Assembly: GCF_013114595.1 (NCBI RefSeq)
Contig: NZ_VTXE01000005.1
Span: forward strand, 108,660 to 172,659
DNA from: Vibrio sp. 99-8-1
Lineage (GTDB): Bacteria; Pseudomonadota; Gammaproteobacteria; Enterobacterales; Vibrionaceae
Direction: 5' to 3'
DNA: 64,000 nucleotides
Shown: positions 52,594-60,766 of the stretch, piece after piece
Numbering within the stretch: the stretch's first letter is position 1
Layout: each line of letters begins with the position of its first letter
The notes under the pieces: generated by a model
The model's input: the letters and a program-made list of their open reading frames with translations, nothing else
The model's database searches: none
What the model was told of the DNA's origin: nothing
Program-made: the position numbers and the translations under genes

Positions 52594-52908
52594 GATACAG
52601 TTTCGACACAAAAACCGATGATATAACGCTCTAAAAATAGTAATTGTAATACATCGCCAACTCAGTCGTTATTTTATGAGTTACATTAGACATCCGTAAC
52701 TATGGAAGCCAAGTTTGGCTACAACTTTACCTTACCAATAACCATGGGTTATGCACACGGTTTTGATACTAAGCTAGGTAAAGACAAGTTTTACGTCAGC
52801 GTGGTAAGTTACTTCTAACGACATTCTGTAAACAAGCACTTCAATGGCTGATCAAGATTCTTATTGTCGACGATTAGCCATTTTTTAGCTTTTCGAATAT
52901 GCTATCAG
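52594..52908. other. Gap with a gene remnant
   Basis: The gap between the LysR gene and the AbiE toxin gene contains only the short remnant at 52702-52818. Together with the toxin-antitoxin pair it looks like a spot where DNA has come and gone. Confidence 0.5.
52702..52818 (+). pseudogene. C-terminal remnant of an outer-membrane barrel protein
   Basis: A 38-codon frame ends FYVSVVSYF and contains FGYNFTLPITMGYAHGFDTKLG. Alternating residues, a GYAHGFD turn and a C-terminal phenylalanine are marks of the last strands of an outer-membrane beta-barrel. The frame is closed by a TAG at 52687-52689 and has no ribosome site, so it is a leftover of a larger gene, not a peptide gene. The parent family is not certain. 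Confidence 0.55.
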
Positions 52909-53826
52909 CTAATTAAAAAGTACCGAAAAGAGCTTTCCGCAAGCTTGCTTGTGCTTCTCATCTGACATTCTTGCCAAGTTTATCTGTTTCCATTTTAAAG
53001 CTGGAAGCTCATTTACACCATTTAAGCCAAGTAGCTCCCATTTAGGGGATAGATTTTTAAATGACCACAGAAATTCCTTTTCATCTTTAGTCAAACCTTG
53101 ATGGATAAGTTGTACCAACCGCTCTCTTACTGAAACTAACTCTTTCAACGGAATATCATGCTTAGCCATGCTGACAAACTCACCTGCATATAACGCTGCT
53201 ATATCTTTAAATTGCGGTCTAAGTAATTCTGCCATTGGTCGATTGTGGCTAGACAAATACACCAGTAAAGCCTTGCGAATATCGTCAGTTAAACCTTCAT
53301 TTTCAAGCAACCACTTTACATCAAACAAGTCTCTTGGATGTTGGCGATCAAGCGCTGCAACTATTTTTCCTGCATACAGATCAGCTAATGCCACTACCGG
53401 CATTTCTGCGTAACCAAATTCATCTTCTGCCGCCTCACATATTTCCATGATCTGAGGTTCAAATACGGTTCCACGCAATACAGGAGAAAGCTCTATTTTA
53501 ATCTGTACTCCGTTACGTGTAACAATCAACCTAAGTGCATCACTTTTGTCTCTATATGACTCTGTAATCTCAATATCGCTAAGCTTATTTTTCAGTTCAG
53601 TTCCAATCGCATCTAATGCATTTCGGATATCTTGTAAGGCTTTCTCCCGCTGACTCGTTGGTAAGTAAACAAGGTCAATATCCACAGAAAAGCGCGGGAG
53701 TTCCCTAACAAATAAGTTAATAGCTGTACCACCCTTTAAAGCAAAGCAAGATTGCTGCGCAACGAACGGAATAACTTGTATAAGTAATTGTACTTGCTTG
53801 TAATAAATACTTGTTCTATCCATCAT
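52909..53826 (-). CDS. abiEii: AbiEii-type nucleotidyltransferase toxin
   Basis: A 305-residue AbiEii/AbiGii toxin of the type IV AbiE system. The nucleotidyltransferase motifs are KGGTAINLF (residues 31-39) and VDIDL with D49 and D51 as metal ligands; AGKIVAALDRQHPRDLFDVKWLL is the conserved C-half motif of the family. Such toxins modify RNA or another target and stop growth during phage infection. The antitoxin gene lies 18 bases upstream. AAGGAGA precedes the ATG. Confidence 0.9.
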   Translation of the reverse strand: MMDRTSIYYKQVQLLIQVIPFVAQQSCFALKGGTAINLFVRELPRFSVDIDLVYLPTSQREKALQDIRNALDAIGTELKNKLSDIEITESYRDKSDALRLIVTRNGVQIKIELSPVLRGTVFEPQIMEICEAAEDEFGYAEMPVVALADLYAGKIVAALDRQHPRDLFDVKWLLENEGLTDDIRKALLVYLSSHNRPMAELLRPQFKDIAALYAGEFVSMAKHDIPLKELVSVRERLVQLIHQGLTKDEKEFLWSFKNLSPKWELLGLNGVNELPALKWKQINLARMSDEKHKQACGKLFSVLFN

Positions 53827-53844
53827 CGGTATTTATCTCCTTTC

Positions 53845-54669
53845 TTACTCGCTACTCACCATCATATGTGCGGGTACAGTAATCAAATAATCTTTGTCTA
53901 ACTTGCCACCTTTCGCGACAACACGTTTACCAGAACCCAAGTCATAGCAACTTATATCTAATTTTTTAAACCACGGATAATTTTGCCGCTTAGCAAACCA
54001 AAAAAAGAGTCGCTTTACTTTTACATTTTTGCAAGCAGTTAATAGCGTATTAAGTTTTCTCGGTGATAGGTTTATTAGCCCCTGCATAAGTTCATCTGCA
54101 TGTTCGAAGCTAACGGCTTCAGGCACGTTGAGTAATACTTCAAGTATTGCTTTTTCAGGACACGAAAAATAAACAGGTGGAAGTTCCTGCTGCCACACAT
54201 GCTCTTTGATGAATACTCTATTTTGTAACAATTCATCTGACCAAAGCATTCTCGTACTATGCCTTTCAAAAGTAGAAGGAAGAGATAAACGCGCCAGCCA
54301 TGTTGGCAGTTTGTCTTTCGTATATAAATGAACATGCGAATTATTATTCAGCAACACATACTGCGATAGTCCAGACAGTGCCAATGCAGATAAACCTCCC
54401 ACTATTTCAGGGGGCAGTTTACTATCATTTTTCATATTCATGTATTGCATAGATGCTACAACACCCTCCCAACTTATAGAGCGAGAGTATTGGCAATAAA
54501 CACCTGAAGACAATAACAACAAAGTATCTGTTTTAACTGCATTATCTATTGCGTGTAAAGTTAATCCTTTTTCAACAAGCCATTTTTTTGTAACTAACAT
54601 TCCATAGGGCAACAGAACTTTAAGTGCCTGCTTATATGTCGTTTTTAGGGAACTGTGTTGTGTTTTCAT
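53845..54669 (-). CDS. abiEi: AbiEi-type antitoxin and autorepressor
   Basis: About 274 residues from the ATG at 54669 (a TTG four codons earlier is less likely). The N-terminal half is a winged-helix domain: LPYGMLVTKKWLVEKGLTLHAIDNAVKTDTLLLLSSGVYC. The middle and end resemble the AbiEi C-terminal domain: FSCPEKAILEVLLNVPEAVSFEHADELMQGL and LSPRKLNTLLTACKNVKVKRLFFWFAKRQ. AbiEi neutralises AbiEii without direct binding and represses the operon through inverted repeats. Two copies of such a repeat lie upstream. Confidence 0.85.
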   Translation of the reverse strand: MKTQHSSLKTTYKQALKVLLPYGMLVTKKWLVEKGLTLHAIDNAVKTDTLLLLSSGVYCQYSRSISWEGVVASMQYMNMKNDSKLPPEIVGGLSALALSGLSQYVLLNNNSHVHLYTKDKLPTWLARLSLPSTFERHSTRMLWSDELLQNRVFIKEHVWQQELPPVYFSCPEKAILEVLLNVPEAVSFEHADELMQGLINLSPRKLNTLLTACKNVKVKRLFFWFAKRQNYPWFKKLDISCYDLGSGKRVVAKGGKLDKDYLITVPAHMMVSSE

Positions 54670-54719
54670 ACACTCTACCAAGCTAAAGGCCTTCCAAGGG
54701 TTTACAAATTGAACATATC

Positions 54720-54736
54720 ACGGCGTTTTTCGCCGT
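54720..54736. promoter_or_regulatory. AbiEi operator repeat 1
   Basis: ACGGCG (54720-54725) and CGCCGT (54731-54736) are an exact inverted repeat, 51 bases before the antitoxin start. Read on the minus strand, TTTTACGGCGA aligns with repeat 2. Confidence 0.75.
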
Positions 54737-54790
54737 AAAATTAAGCATATATAAACCCAGTATAATCAATATAGTTTATCATTTATATAT

Positions 54791-54813
54791 TTTACGGCGA
54801 TAATCACCGTAAA
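54791..54813. promoter_or_regulatory. AbiEi operator repeat 2
   Basis: TTTACGG (54791-54797) and CCGTAAA (54807-54813) form a 7-bp inverted repeat. The left half, TTTTACGGCGA, is identical to repeat 1 read on the other strand. The two copies are about 70 bases apart, as expected for AbiEi binding sites. Confidence 0.75.
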
Positions 54814-55048
54814 AAAGAAGAAAGGTAAACTCATGATATAAGTTTAGATTGTTATTGCCGTTCTAAATAAACTTACACCGTGATGGTGTATTTGAATGAA
54901 GCGATCACCCTTAATGAACAACAAAATAGTAAAGATCTAGAATAGTGGAACGGGACAGATTAAATATGCGTTATAAGATTTTAATCGCAAATAACAAACT
55001 TGATGCATAGTAAGCTTTACAACCTCATAATGATAAATGGAGTTAATT

Positions 55049-55975
55049 ATGCCTGGTGCTTTTGCCCACATAACCGCCGTTAATGTGGCCTCTGCCAACA
55101 CTGCATTACAGGGATTAAGTATGCCTAACAATGCCAAAAAAGCGTTGGCCCAAAACAAACGGTACGTAGAACTTGGTTGTGTAAGCCCCGACTACCCTTA
55201 CCTCGCGATCATGGACTCGGCACAAAACAAATGGGCCGACGAAATGCATTACAACAACGTCGGCAAACTCATTAATGCCCTCATCCAGCAAGTCAAAACG
55301 GTGGATAGCGAACAGTTCGATAAAGCCTTCGCGTGGCTCTGCGGGTTTGTTGCACACGTAGCAGCCGATATCACCATTCATCCGGTTGTTGAAATGAAAG
55401 TTGGCCCCTATGCAGAAAATGCCAAACAGCATCGAATTTGCGAGATGAATCAAGATGCGTACATCTGGCCTTTAAGAATGCAGCTGGGCGACATTGGCTT
55501 CGCTGACCGAGTAAAAGAGAATATTGGCAGCTGCGTCGACAGCAATGACGACCGTTTGATTGACCCTGTTATCAATACCATTTGGTGTGCCGCCCTTTCT
55601 ACTGTTTATGCCGATTACGCGCAACAGTGTCAACCCGACATTAACGCATGGCACAAAGGCTTCCAACTGGTTGTAGACCACGCCGAAGAATCTCATCGCT
55701 TATTCCCATGGGCAAGGCATGTCGCGTCTAAACAGGGGCTCACATACCCGCTTCATGAAGAAGTAAACAGCACGTTTATCGAAGGTTTAGAAACACCAGT
55801 TGGTCATAAACACTACGATGAGATTTTTGACAAAGCAGTTGAAACAATTCAACTGTTTTGGCAGCAGACAGCAAACGCTGTTTTTGCAGAGCAAACAAAT
55901 CCGTTTTTCAAAAACTGGGATTTAGATACTGGACGCTGTGAGGATGGACATCTTACCGCTTGGGAGAACCTATGA
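55049..55975 (+). CDS. Zinc-dependent phospholipase C-like protein
   Basis: A 308-residue protein beginning MPGAFAHITAVNVA, the N-terminal motif of the zinc-dependent phospholipase C (PF00882) family with its first His. Further ligand candidates are in GCVSPDYPYLA, MHYNNVGKLI and FVAHVAADITIHPVVEM. GGAG stands before the ATG at 55049; the ATG at 55037 has no such site. No signal peptide is visible, so a cytoplasmic role is likely. It overlaps the next gene by four bases (ATGA), so the pair is coupled. The substrate is not known. Confidence 0.82.
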   Translation: MPGAFAHITAVNVASANTALQGLSMPNNAKKALAQNKRYVELGCVSPDYPYLAIMDSAQNKWADEMHYNNVGKLINALIQQVKTVDSEQFDKAFAWLCGFVAHVAADITIHPVVEMKVGPYAENAKQHRICEMNQDAYIWPLRMQLGDIGFADRVKENIGSCVDSNDDRLIDPVINTIWCAALSTVYADYAQQCQPDINAWHKGFQLVVDHAEESHRLFPWARHVASKQGLTYPLHEEVNSTFIEGLETPVGHKHYDEIFDKAVETIQLFWQQTANAVFAEQTNPFFKNWDLDTGRCEDGHLTAWENL

Positions 55976-56400
55976 GATTAATAACACAAATCGCCTTGAT
56001 ACTGGCGCTGACTTCTTGCGCGACTCAGGCAAAATACTCTGATGAAGTCATGTACGATTTAGCTTCCGTGTTAAAGGATGTTAGCCAAGCGGTGGATGGT
56101 GAACTTAAGTTTGGCAATACCGCCAACCTAACCAATGACGCGATCATCAAAAATGCCACTTCGTCAAACCCCAAGCAGTTAACTCGACTGGTGGAATTAG
56201 CAAAAGAAGGCAACATTACAGATTATCGAATCATTTCCCAGTTCCAAGGTGACAATGCCGTCATGATGATATGCGACGGTGAAGTGGCGCTAATGGAAGA
56301 CGCCGGTTGCAACGCTGAGTTCGATACCCCCTACTGGAACAACCCTCAACCAAACAGTTGCGCAATCACATTGAATGCTGCTGAGGTGTGTTCTGATTAA
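55972..56400 (+). CDS. Small lipoprotein after the phospholipase-like gene
   Basis: A 142-residue protein with a short leader and lipobox (LILALTSC, then ATQAKYSD), so it is probably anchored in a membrane. The mature part has four more Cys (in MMICDGEVALMEDAGCNAEF, NSCAITLN and EVCSD) that could form two disulfides. It overlaps the stop codon of the previous gene and has GGGAG in front. The longer reading from 55960 is less likely. Function unknown. Confidence 0.75.
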   Translation: MRLITQIALILALTSCATQAKYSDEVMYDLASVLKDVSQAVDGELKFGNTANLTNDAIIKNATSSNPKQLTRLVELAKEGNITDYRIISQFQGDNAVMMICDGEVALMEDAGCNAEFDTPYWNNPQPNSCAITLNAAEVCSD

Positions 56401-56471
56401 TATGATCACTATGCAGCGCTAACAAGGTGAAACACGATTATTCGGTGCAAACGCACAATATAAACAACGAT

Positions 56472-56504
56472 TTTAGCTAGGCAGTATTTCACTGCCTAGC
56501 TAAA
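56472..56504 (+). terminator. Strong hairpin after the lipoprotein gene
   Basis: TTTAGCTAGGCAGT (56472-56485) and ACTGCCTAGCTAAA (56491-56504) form a perfect 14-bp stem with a 5-base loop, between convergent genes. No long T run on either side, but the stem is strong enough to act both ways. Confidence 0.65.
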
Positions 56505-56599
56505 TAGCCACACTGCTTGCCATTATCCATCGCAGGTTCTGTTATCTATAGAATTCAATAGAACTCGATACAGTTCGAAACATAAAGTACAAGCTGTGC

Positions 56600-56980
56600 T
56601 TATTCTTTATAAGCGATGGCTTCTACTTCAATCAGCACACCTAAAGGCAGTTCTTTTACCGCAAAACAGCTTCTTGCTGGGCAGTTCTCCGGGAACATCT
56701 CAGTATAAACGTCATTAAACAACTGAAAATCTTCAATATTGGCCAAAAAACAGGTTGTTTTTAATACGCTATTTGTAGATGCGCCACCCGCCTCTAAAAC
56801 AGATTTTAAGTTTTTTAGCGATTGCTTGCTCTGCTCAACAATGCCACCACTCACGACTTTGCCTATGTTTTTATCGATAGGAAGTTGTCCTGATGTAAAG
56901 ACTAAGCCACCAAAAGCTGTGGCGTGAGAATATGGCCCGATCGCTTCTGGGGCATCACTTGAACTAATGATCTCTTTCAT
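56600..56980 (-). CDS. RidA-family 2-aminoacrylate/imine deaminase
   Basis: A 126-residue canonical RidA protein from the ATG at 56980; the frame runs on to 57052, but that part is not family-like. It has IGPYSHAT near residue 15, TSGQLPID, and the active-site segment PARSCFAVKELPLGVLIEVEAIAYKE with the catalytic Arg and Glu. RidA hydrolyses reactive 2-aminoacrylate and related imines made by PLP enzymes. It is the last gene of the minus-strand operon that begins with a MetC-like lyase, which makes just such an intermediate. Confidence 0.9.
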   Translation of the reverse strand: MKEIISSSDAPEAIGPYSHATAFGGLVFTSGQLPIDKNIGKVVSGGIVEQSKQSLKNLKSVLEAGGASTNSVLKTTCFLANIEDFQLFNDVYTEMFPENCPARSCFAVKELPLGVLIEVEAIAYKE

Positions 56981-57108
56981 GGTTTTCTCAATAATAATAA
57001 ATGTGCAGTACATGATAAATCGGCCATATAAGCATATAGCCGTGACTTTCATTCACCTGACATACAAATTAATAAATGATGTATGACAAAAGGCAGAACG
57101 CTATAACG

Positions 57109-58263
57109 TTATCCAGCCAATTGATCTCTAACCAGCTCTACCCAAAACTGAGCGCCAGTCATTAATAGCTCATCATTAAAGTCGTAGTTTGGAAGGTGTA
57201 ACGCGACACCGCCTTTGTCACCTGTTTTTCCGTTACCAACAAGCATATAGCAACTCGGCACTTCTCTTTGCATAAACGAAAAGTCTTCCGATATACAATA
57301 AGGTTTGCAGTTGGTATTAACTTTATCTTTGCCGACAATACCTTCTGCAACTCGCGCTGCAATCTTTGACTTCTCTTCATTGTTAACCGTAGATAAAACA
57401 CAATTTGAAAACTCAAAGTTGTATTGCAAACCGGCAGAACGGCATTGTCCCGAGACAACACGTTCCATTGAGTGTTTGATCTTTTCCTGTGTCTCGTCAG
57501 TAAAACAGCGAGTATCCCCCGACAAAGTCACAACCGTAGGAATAACATTGGCACCGCCATTGGTTTCAATATTAGTAACCGTTAGCACTGCCGGTTGGTG
57601 AATTGAATCTAACTCTCTGGTGATTATCGTTTGCAGCGCCACGCCAATGTTACAAGCGGTAATGATTGGGTCTTGGCCTAAATGCGGCATGGCGGCATGG
57701 CCGCCACCTGCGAACACTTCAATCTTAAAGTGATTCTCACTTGCCATGACCGAGTTAGGGCTAATTAAGAAGTGACCGACCTCTTCTCCCGGTAAATTAT
57801 GCATGGCATAGACAGAGTCAATGTTCCAACGCGTGAACAGCCCATCTTCTATCATCGCTTTTGCCCCGGTACCTTGCTCTTCAGCGGGCTGAAAAATAAA
57901 GTACACCGTGCCATCAAAATCAATCTCTTTAGCTAACTGAACCGCCGCACCTAATAACATTGCCGTGTGTCCGTCATGGCCACAGCCGTGCATCATGCCC
58001 TCGGTTTTAGAACAATAATCTACCTTGTTCTCTTCCTGTATTTTCAGGGCATCAAAGTCAGCTCTCAAGCCGATAGATTTCGTGCTGCTGCCCTTTTTTA
58101 AAATGCCAACCAAGCCCGTTTTACCAATATTTCGGTGAACTTCAATACCAAAGCTTTCTAGGGTTTTAGCTACATATTCAGAGGTTACTGTTTCTTCAAA
58201 TCCAAACTCTGGGTGTTGATGAAAATAGTGTCGCCATTCTATTAATTGTTCTTCTAAGTTCAT
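57109..58263 (-). CDS. M20-family amidohydrolase
   Basis: A 384-residue amidohydrolase of the hippurate hydrolase / N-acyl-amino-acid deacylase group. It starts EWRHYFHQHPEFGFEE, has the di-metal site MHGCGHDGHTAMLLGAA (near residue 95), FIFQPAEEQGTGAKAMIEDG with the catalytic Glu, YAMHNLPGEEVG, and the dimerisation insert. SEDFSFMQREVPSCYMLVGNG near the end is the last ligand loop. It would cleave an N-acyl amino acid or a related amide in the cytoplasm. AAGGAC precedes the ATG. Confidence 0.92.
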   Translation of the reverse strand: MNLEEQLIEWRHYFHQHPEFGFEETVTSEYVAKTLESFGIEVHRNIGKTGLVGILKKGSSTKSIGLRADFDALKIQEENKVDYCSKTEGMMHGCGHDGHTAMLLGAAVQLAKEIDFDGTVYFIFQPAEEQGTGAKAMIEDGLFTRWNIDSVYAMHNLPGEEVGHFLISPNSVMASENHFKIEVFAGGGHAAMPHLGQDPIITACNIGVALQTIITRELDSIHQPAVLTVTNIETNGGANVIPTVVTLSGDTRCFTDETQEKIKHSMERVVSGQCRSAGLQYNFEFSNCVLSTVNNEEKSKIAARVAEGIVGKDKVNTNCKPYCISEDFSFMQREVPSCYMLVGNGKTGDKGGVALHLPNYDFNDELLMTGAQFWVELVRDQLAG

Positions 58264-58281
58264 AAATATCGTCCTTTCATT

Positions 58282-58318
58282 CGGGTAAAAAGAGAATAAC
58301 CACTCCCCTTTTTACCCG
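58282..58318 (-). other. Intercistronic hairpin
   Basis: CGGGTAAAAAG (58282-58292) and CTTTTTACCCG (58308-58318) are exact reverse complements between the M20 and racemase-like genes. There is no T run after it on the minus strand, so it may be a processing or pausing site. Confidence 0.5.
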
Positions 58319-58344
58319 TATATATTCATCAATAAAGACAATGG

Positions 58345-59115
58345 CTACTTGCCACTCAGTAATTTGCCATAGCCAGAACAGACGGCCGTTTTTCCACACA
58401 ACTGCATAGAGTGCCAAAATAGTGCTGAGTTACTCGACACCACAGGAACACCATATTTATCTTCTAGATATTGAATGTGATCCACGGCGCGAAGGCTTGT
58501 ACAAGACATAAAGACAACTTCTGCTCCGGTATCTTTGGTGAGAATCTCAAGGCCTTCCTCAAAGCTACTTAATGGCGCTTTATGGAGAATATTGTCATCC
58601 ATGATGCCCAAAGAGGTAATGGCAACCACTTCAAAGCCTTCATCTTCCAACTGCTGAACAAGAGCAAAGTTCACCTCTGTTGGATAAGGCGCAAAAACCG
58701 CCACTTTTTTAGCATTAAGGTGTTTAAAAGACGCTTTAGCGGCACTCCAAGGATTGGTGGTAGGGATATCACCGCGCCCTTCCGTTAATAACCCAGAGAC
58801 TTTCTCTTCGCCGATAACAATAGAGGCAGAAGTACAAGCAAACGCCATAACATCCATTGGCAACCCGTCCGCCACTAACAGTGCGCCTTGGCCAATGCTC
58901 GCCGCCACATTGTCGAGCGCTTCAGGTGTCATACCATTTTCTTTAAATATACGAGTGCTAAATAGTGCGGCTTGCTCACCAAGTAAGTGAGACCAGTCGG
59001 TTTCGAGCGTATGGTCATTGGCGAGTTGGACTAACCCGATATGCACTTTATCTGGGCGTGGGGCTGGTTCAAATTGGAGTTTAACTTCAAATTCATTGTA
59101 TTGTTCGAAATTCAT
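58345..59115 (-). CDS. Maleate isomerase/EutA-like Asp/Glu racemase superfamily protein
   Basis: A 256-residue protein from the ATG at 59115; the frame to 59181 is not used because AAAGGG fits this start. It has the two-cysteine catalytic pattern of the Asp/Glu racemase superfamily: MAFACTSASIVIGE near residue 100 and VVFMSCTSLRA near 205. Maleate isomerase, arylmalonate decarboxylase and the ectoine-utilisation protein EutA have this form (GLVQLANDHTLETDW and ADGLPMDVMA are EutA-like). No ectoine genes are present, so only the family is claimed. It stands between an M20 enzyme and an APC permease. Confidence 0.8.
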   Translation of the reverse strand: MNFEQYNEFEVKLQFEPAPRPDKVHIGLVQLANDHTLETDWSHLLGEQAALFSTRIFKENGMTPEALDNVAASIGQGALLVADGLPMDVMAFACTSASIVIGEEKVSGLLTEGRGDIPTTNPWSAAKASFKHLNAKKVAVFAPYPTEVNFALVQQLEDEGFEVVAITSLGIMDDNILHKAPLSSFEEGLEILTKDTGAEVVFMSCTSLRAVDHIQYLEDKYGVPVVSSNSALFWHSMQLCGKTAVCSGYGKLLSGK

Positions 59116-59276
59116 ATTAATACCCTTTGTTATATCTGTAGTAACTATGCTGCCTGTGGTGGCAATAGGCAGGCACCACATCGGTGCCGTACCTGATATT
59201 GCGGAACTCTTTACCTACAACAGCACAAACCTAACCAGTAAAGATGAGTGTTAAGCATTTAGCCTTAAGCCATTAA

Positions 59277-60653
59277 TTAGTTGTTTACTGCCGACTCTGT
59301 CGCAGGTTCAAGGTGAACGTCATCACTCTGACTGGTCACATTGATCTCCTTGTCCTTCTTAATGGCGTAAATGATTCCGGTAATAAACGCCACAGCCGTG
59401 ACAATAACGATGTACAACTTAATTGATGTGATTGAGTTATAGATAAGGATGCCTTGAACAACACCCGCAAGACCCACCATCACATAGAAACCCCATAGCG
59501 GAACATGCTTCCCAAACTCTCGCGTTGCCCATGCATCTGGAAACTTCTTAGGCAGCATTGCAATAGCAACCATCATGAAAATACCGATACAGATATCCGT
59601 AAGAATATAAGTGTTGGCGATGGTGCTAATGTCCCAGCCAAGAAGGATAGGTAACATAGACGCTAACCAGCAAAGGGTTAGAATTTTCCATGGTGTGCCT
59701 CGTCTGTTGGCAACAGCGAAACTCTTAGGGAACCATCCATCGTGCGTTGCCGCCTGAATAGGTTGTACGTAAGAGGCGTAAACACTATTGATGGTTGTGG
59801 ATAGCGCCATAAATGGACCACAAACCATAAAGAACACAAAGAGTGGAGAAGAAAGAACTTCTCGGGCAACCAGTGTCAACGGTTGGTTAGCCACTTCATC
59901 AATAGGAAGAACGCCACTCGCCACCACAGAGACACCAAGATAAATAAAGATGATCGCGATGGTTGTACCGATCATGCCAAACGGAATGTCTTTCTTTGGA
60001 CGCTTAGCGTATTTACTGAAATACATTAAGTAGTACTGACAGTAGGTAGCAAAAGAGAGCAAACAAGCCGCTTTAAAGATGCCCATGCTGCCTTGGGACG
60101 CAAAGTCAGGATTGGTTTGTGGTGTAAGAACAGCAAAATCGACTTGACCAAATCCAATCAAAATAAAGGTTGCGATACCCACCATTAACAAGGTTGTCAT
60201 CATGTTTTGGAAGCGAGACAGTGTATCTAAGCCAAACAAGTTAATAATGTAGAACACCGTTAAGCCTGCGATGGCACCAGCAGAAGGAGTAACCGTTGGA
60301 AGCAAAGAGTTGATGTAAAACCCTAACGCTAATGCATATATAGCGACGGTAGGGAAATAGAGAAAGAAGCTTACAACATACATCCCTGCATATTTTTTAC
60401 CCAGTATTCTACTGATGAGAGCGTAAGGCCCACCATCTAACACAAGCGCACCACTAGCAAATAGCATTGGAATGTTATAAAAAATACCAAATACAATGGC
60501 GATGCCAAATGCTAACCACAATGCATGGCCCGTTAAGCCGATGCCCGCACCGACAAGTGAAAACAACCCAGCACCAACCGTGATACCGATCCCCATAGCC
60601 AGCAGTGTCCATTTACCTAGAACACTGTGGTTCGTATCTGCAGAGTTAGACAT
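59277..60653 (-). CDS. APC-family amino acid permease
   Basis: A 458-residue membrane protein with 12 spans of the amino acid/polyamine/organocation superfamily. MGIGITVGAGLFSLVGAGIGLTG in the first helix is the unwound substrate-binding G-x-G segment, with FASGALVLDGGPYALISRILG in the third. The ATG at 60653 has GGGGATC upstream; a frame to 60674 is less likely. A 27-codon small ORF overlaps the first eight bases of this gene, so translation may be coupled. It probably imports the amino-acid-like substrate of the operon. Confidence 0.88.
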   Translation of the reverse strand: MSNSADTNHSVLGKWTLLAMGIGITVGAGLFSLVGAGIGLTGHALWLAFGIAIVFGIFYNIPMLFASGALVLDGGPYALISRILGKKYAGMYVVSFFLYFPTVAIYALALGFYINSLLPTVTPSAGAIAGLTVFYIINLFGLDTLSRFQNMMTTLLMVGIATFILIGFGQVDFAVLTPQTNPDFASQGSMGIFKAACLLSFATYCQYYLMYFSKYAKRPKKDIPFGMIGTTIAIIFIYLGVSVVASGVLPIDEVANQPLTLVAREVLSSPLFVFFMVCGPFMALSTTINSVYASYVQPIQAATHDGWFPKSFAVANRRGTPWKILTLCWLASMLPILLGWDISTIANTYILTDICIGIFMMVAIAMLPKKFPDAWATREFGKHVPLWGFYVMVGLAGVVQGILIYNSITSIKLYIVIVTAVAFITGIIYAIKKDKEINVTSQSDDVHLEPATESAVNN

Positions 60654-60729
60654 TGTAGATCCCCTTGTTATCAACGTTTACTGGGTATGTTTCTTCCCGA
60701 GTGACGTTCAAAAATTGTTCATTGTTCAT
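60646..60729 (-). CDS. 27-codon small ORF coupled to the APC permease
   Basis: A short frame from ATG 60729, with AAAAAGGG seven bases before it, encodes 27 mostly polar residues (starts MNNEQFLNVTREE, ends KGIYNV). Its TAA lies just inside the permease gene, so the two overlap by eight bases in a different frame. This looks like a leader peptide or small protein that couples translation to the permease. It is too short for any family call, and only one genome is seen, so it may be chance. Confidence 0.4.
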   Translation of the reverse strand: MNNEQFLNVTREETYPVNVDNKGIYNV

Positions 60730-60766
60730 ATTTTCGCCCTTTTTATTTCGCTTACTTATGCATGCT

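Larger units (their letters stand above)
54670..55048. promoter_or_regulatory. Promoter region of abiE and of the phospholipase gene
   Basis: The gap of 379 bases holds the two AbiEi operator repeats and AT-rich DNA with the abiE promoter between or next to them. No other gene is supported. An ATG at 54834 reads only two codons. Confidence 0.5.

Noticed and set aside
54834..54842. Start codon after an AAAGG-like site beside abiE
   Set aside because: The frame ends after two codons.
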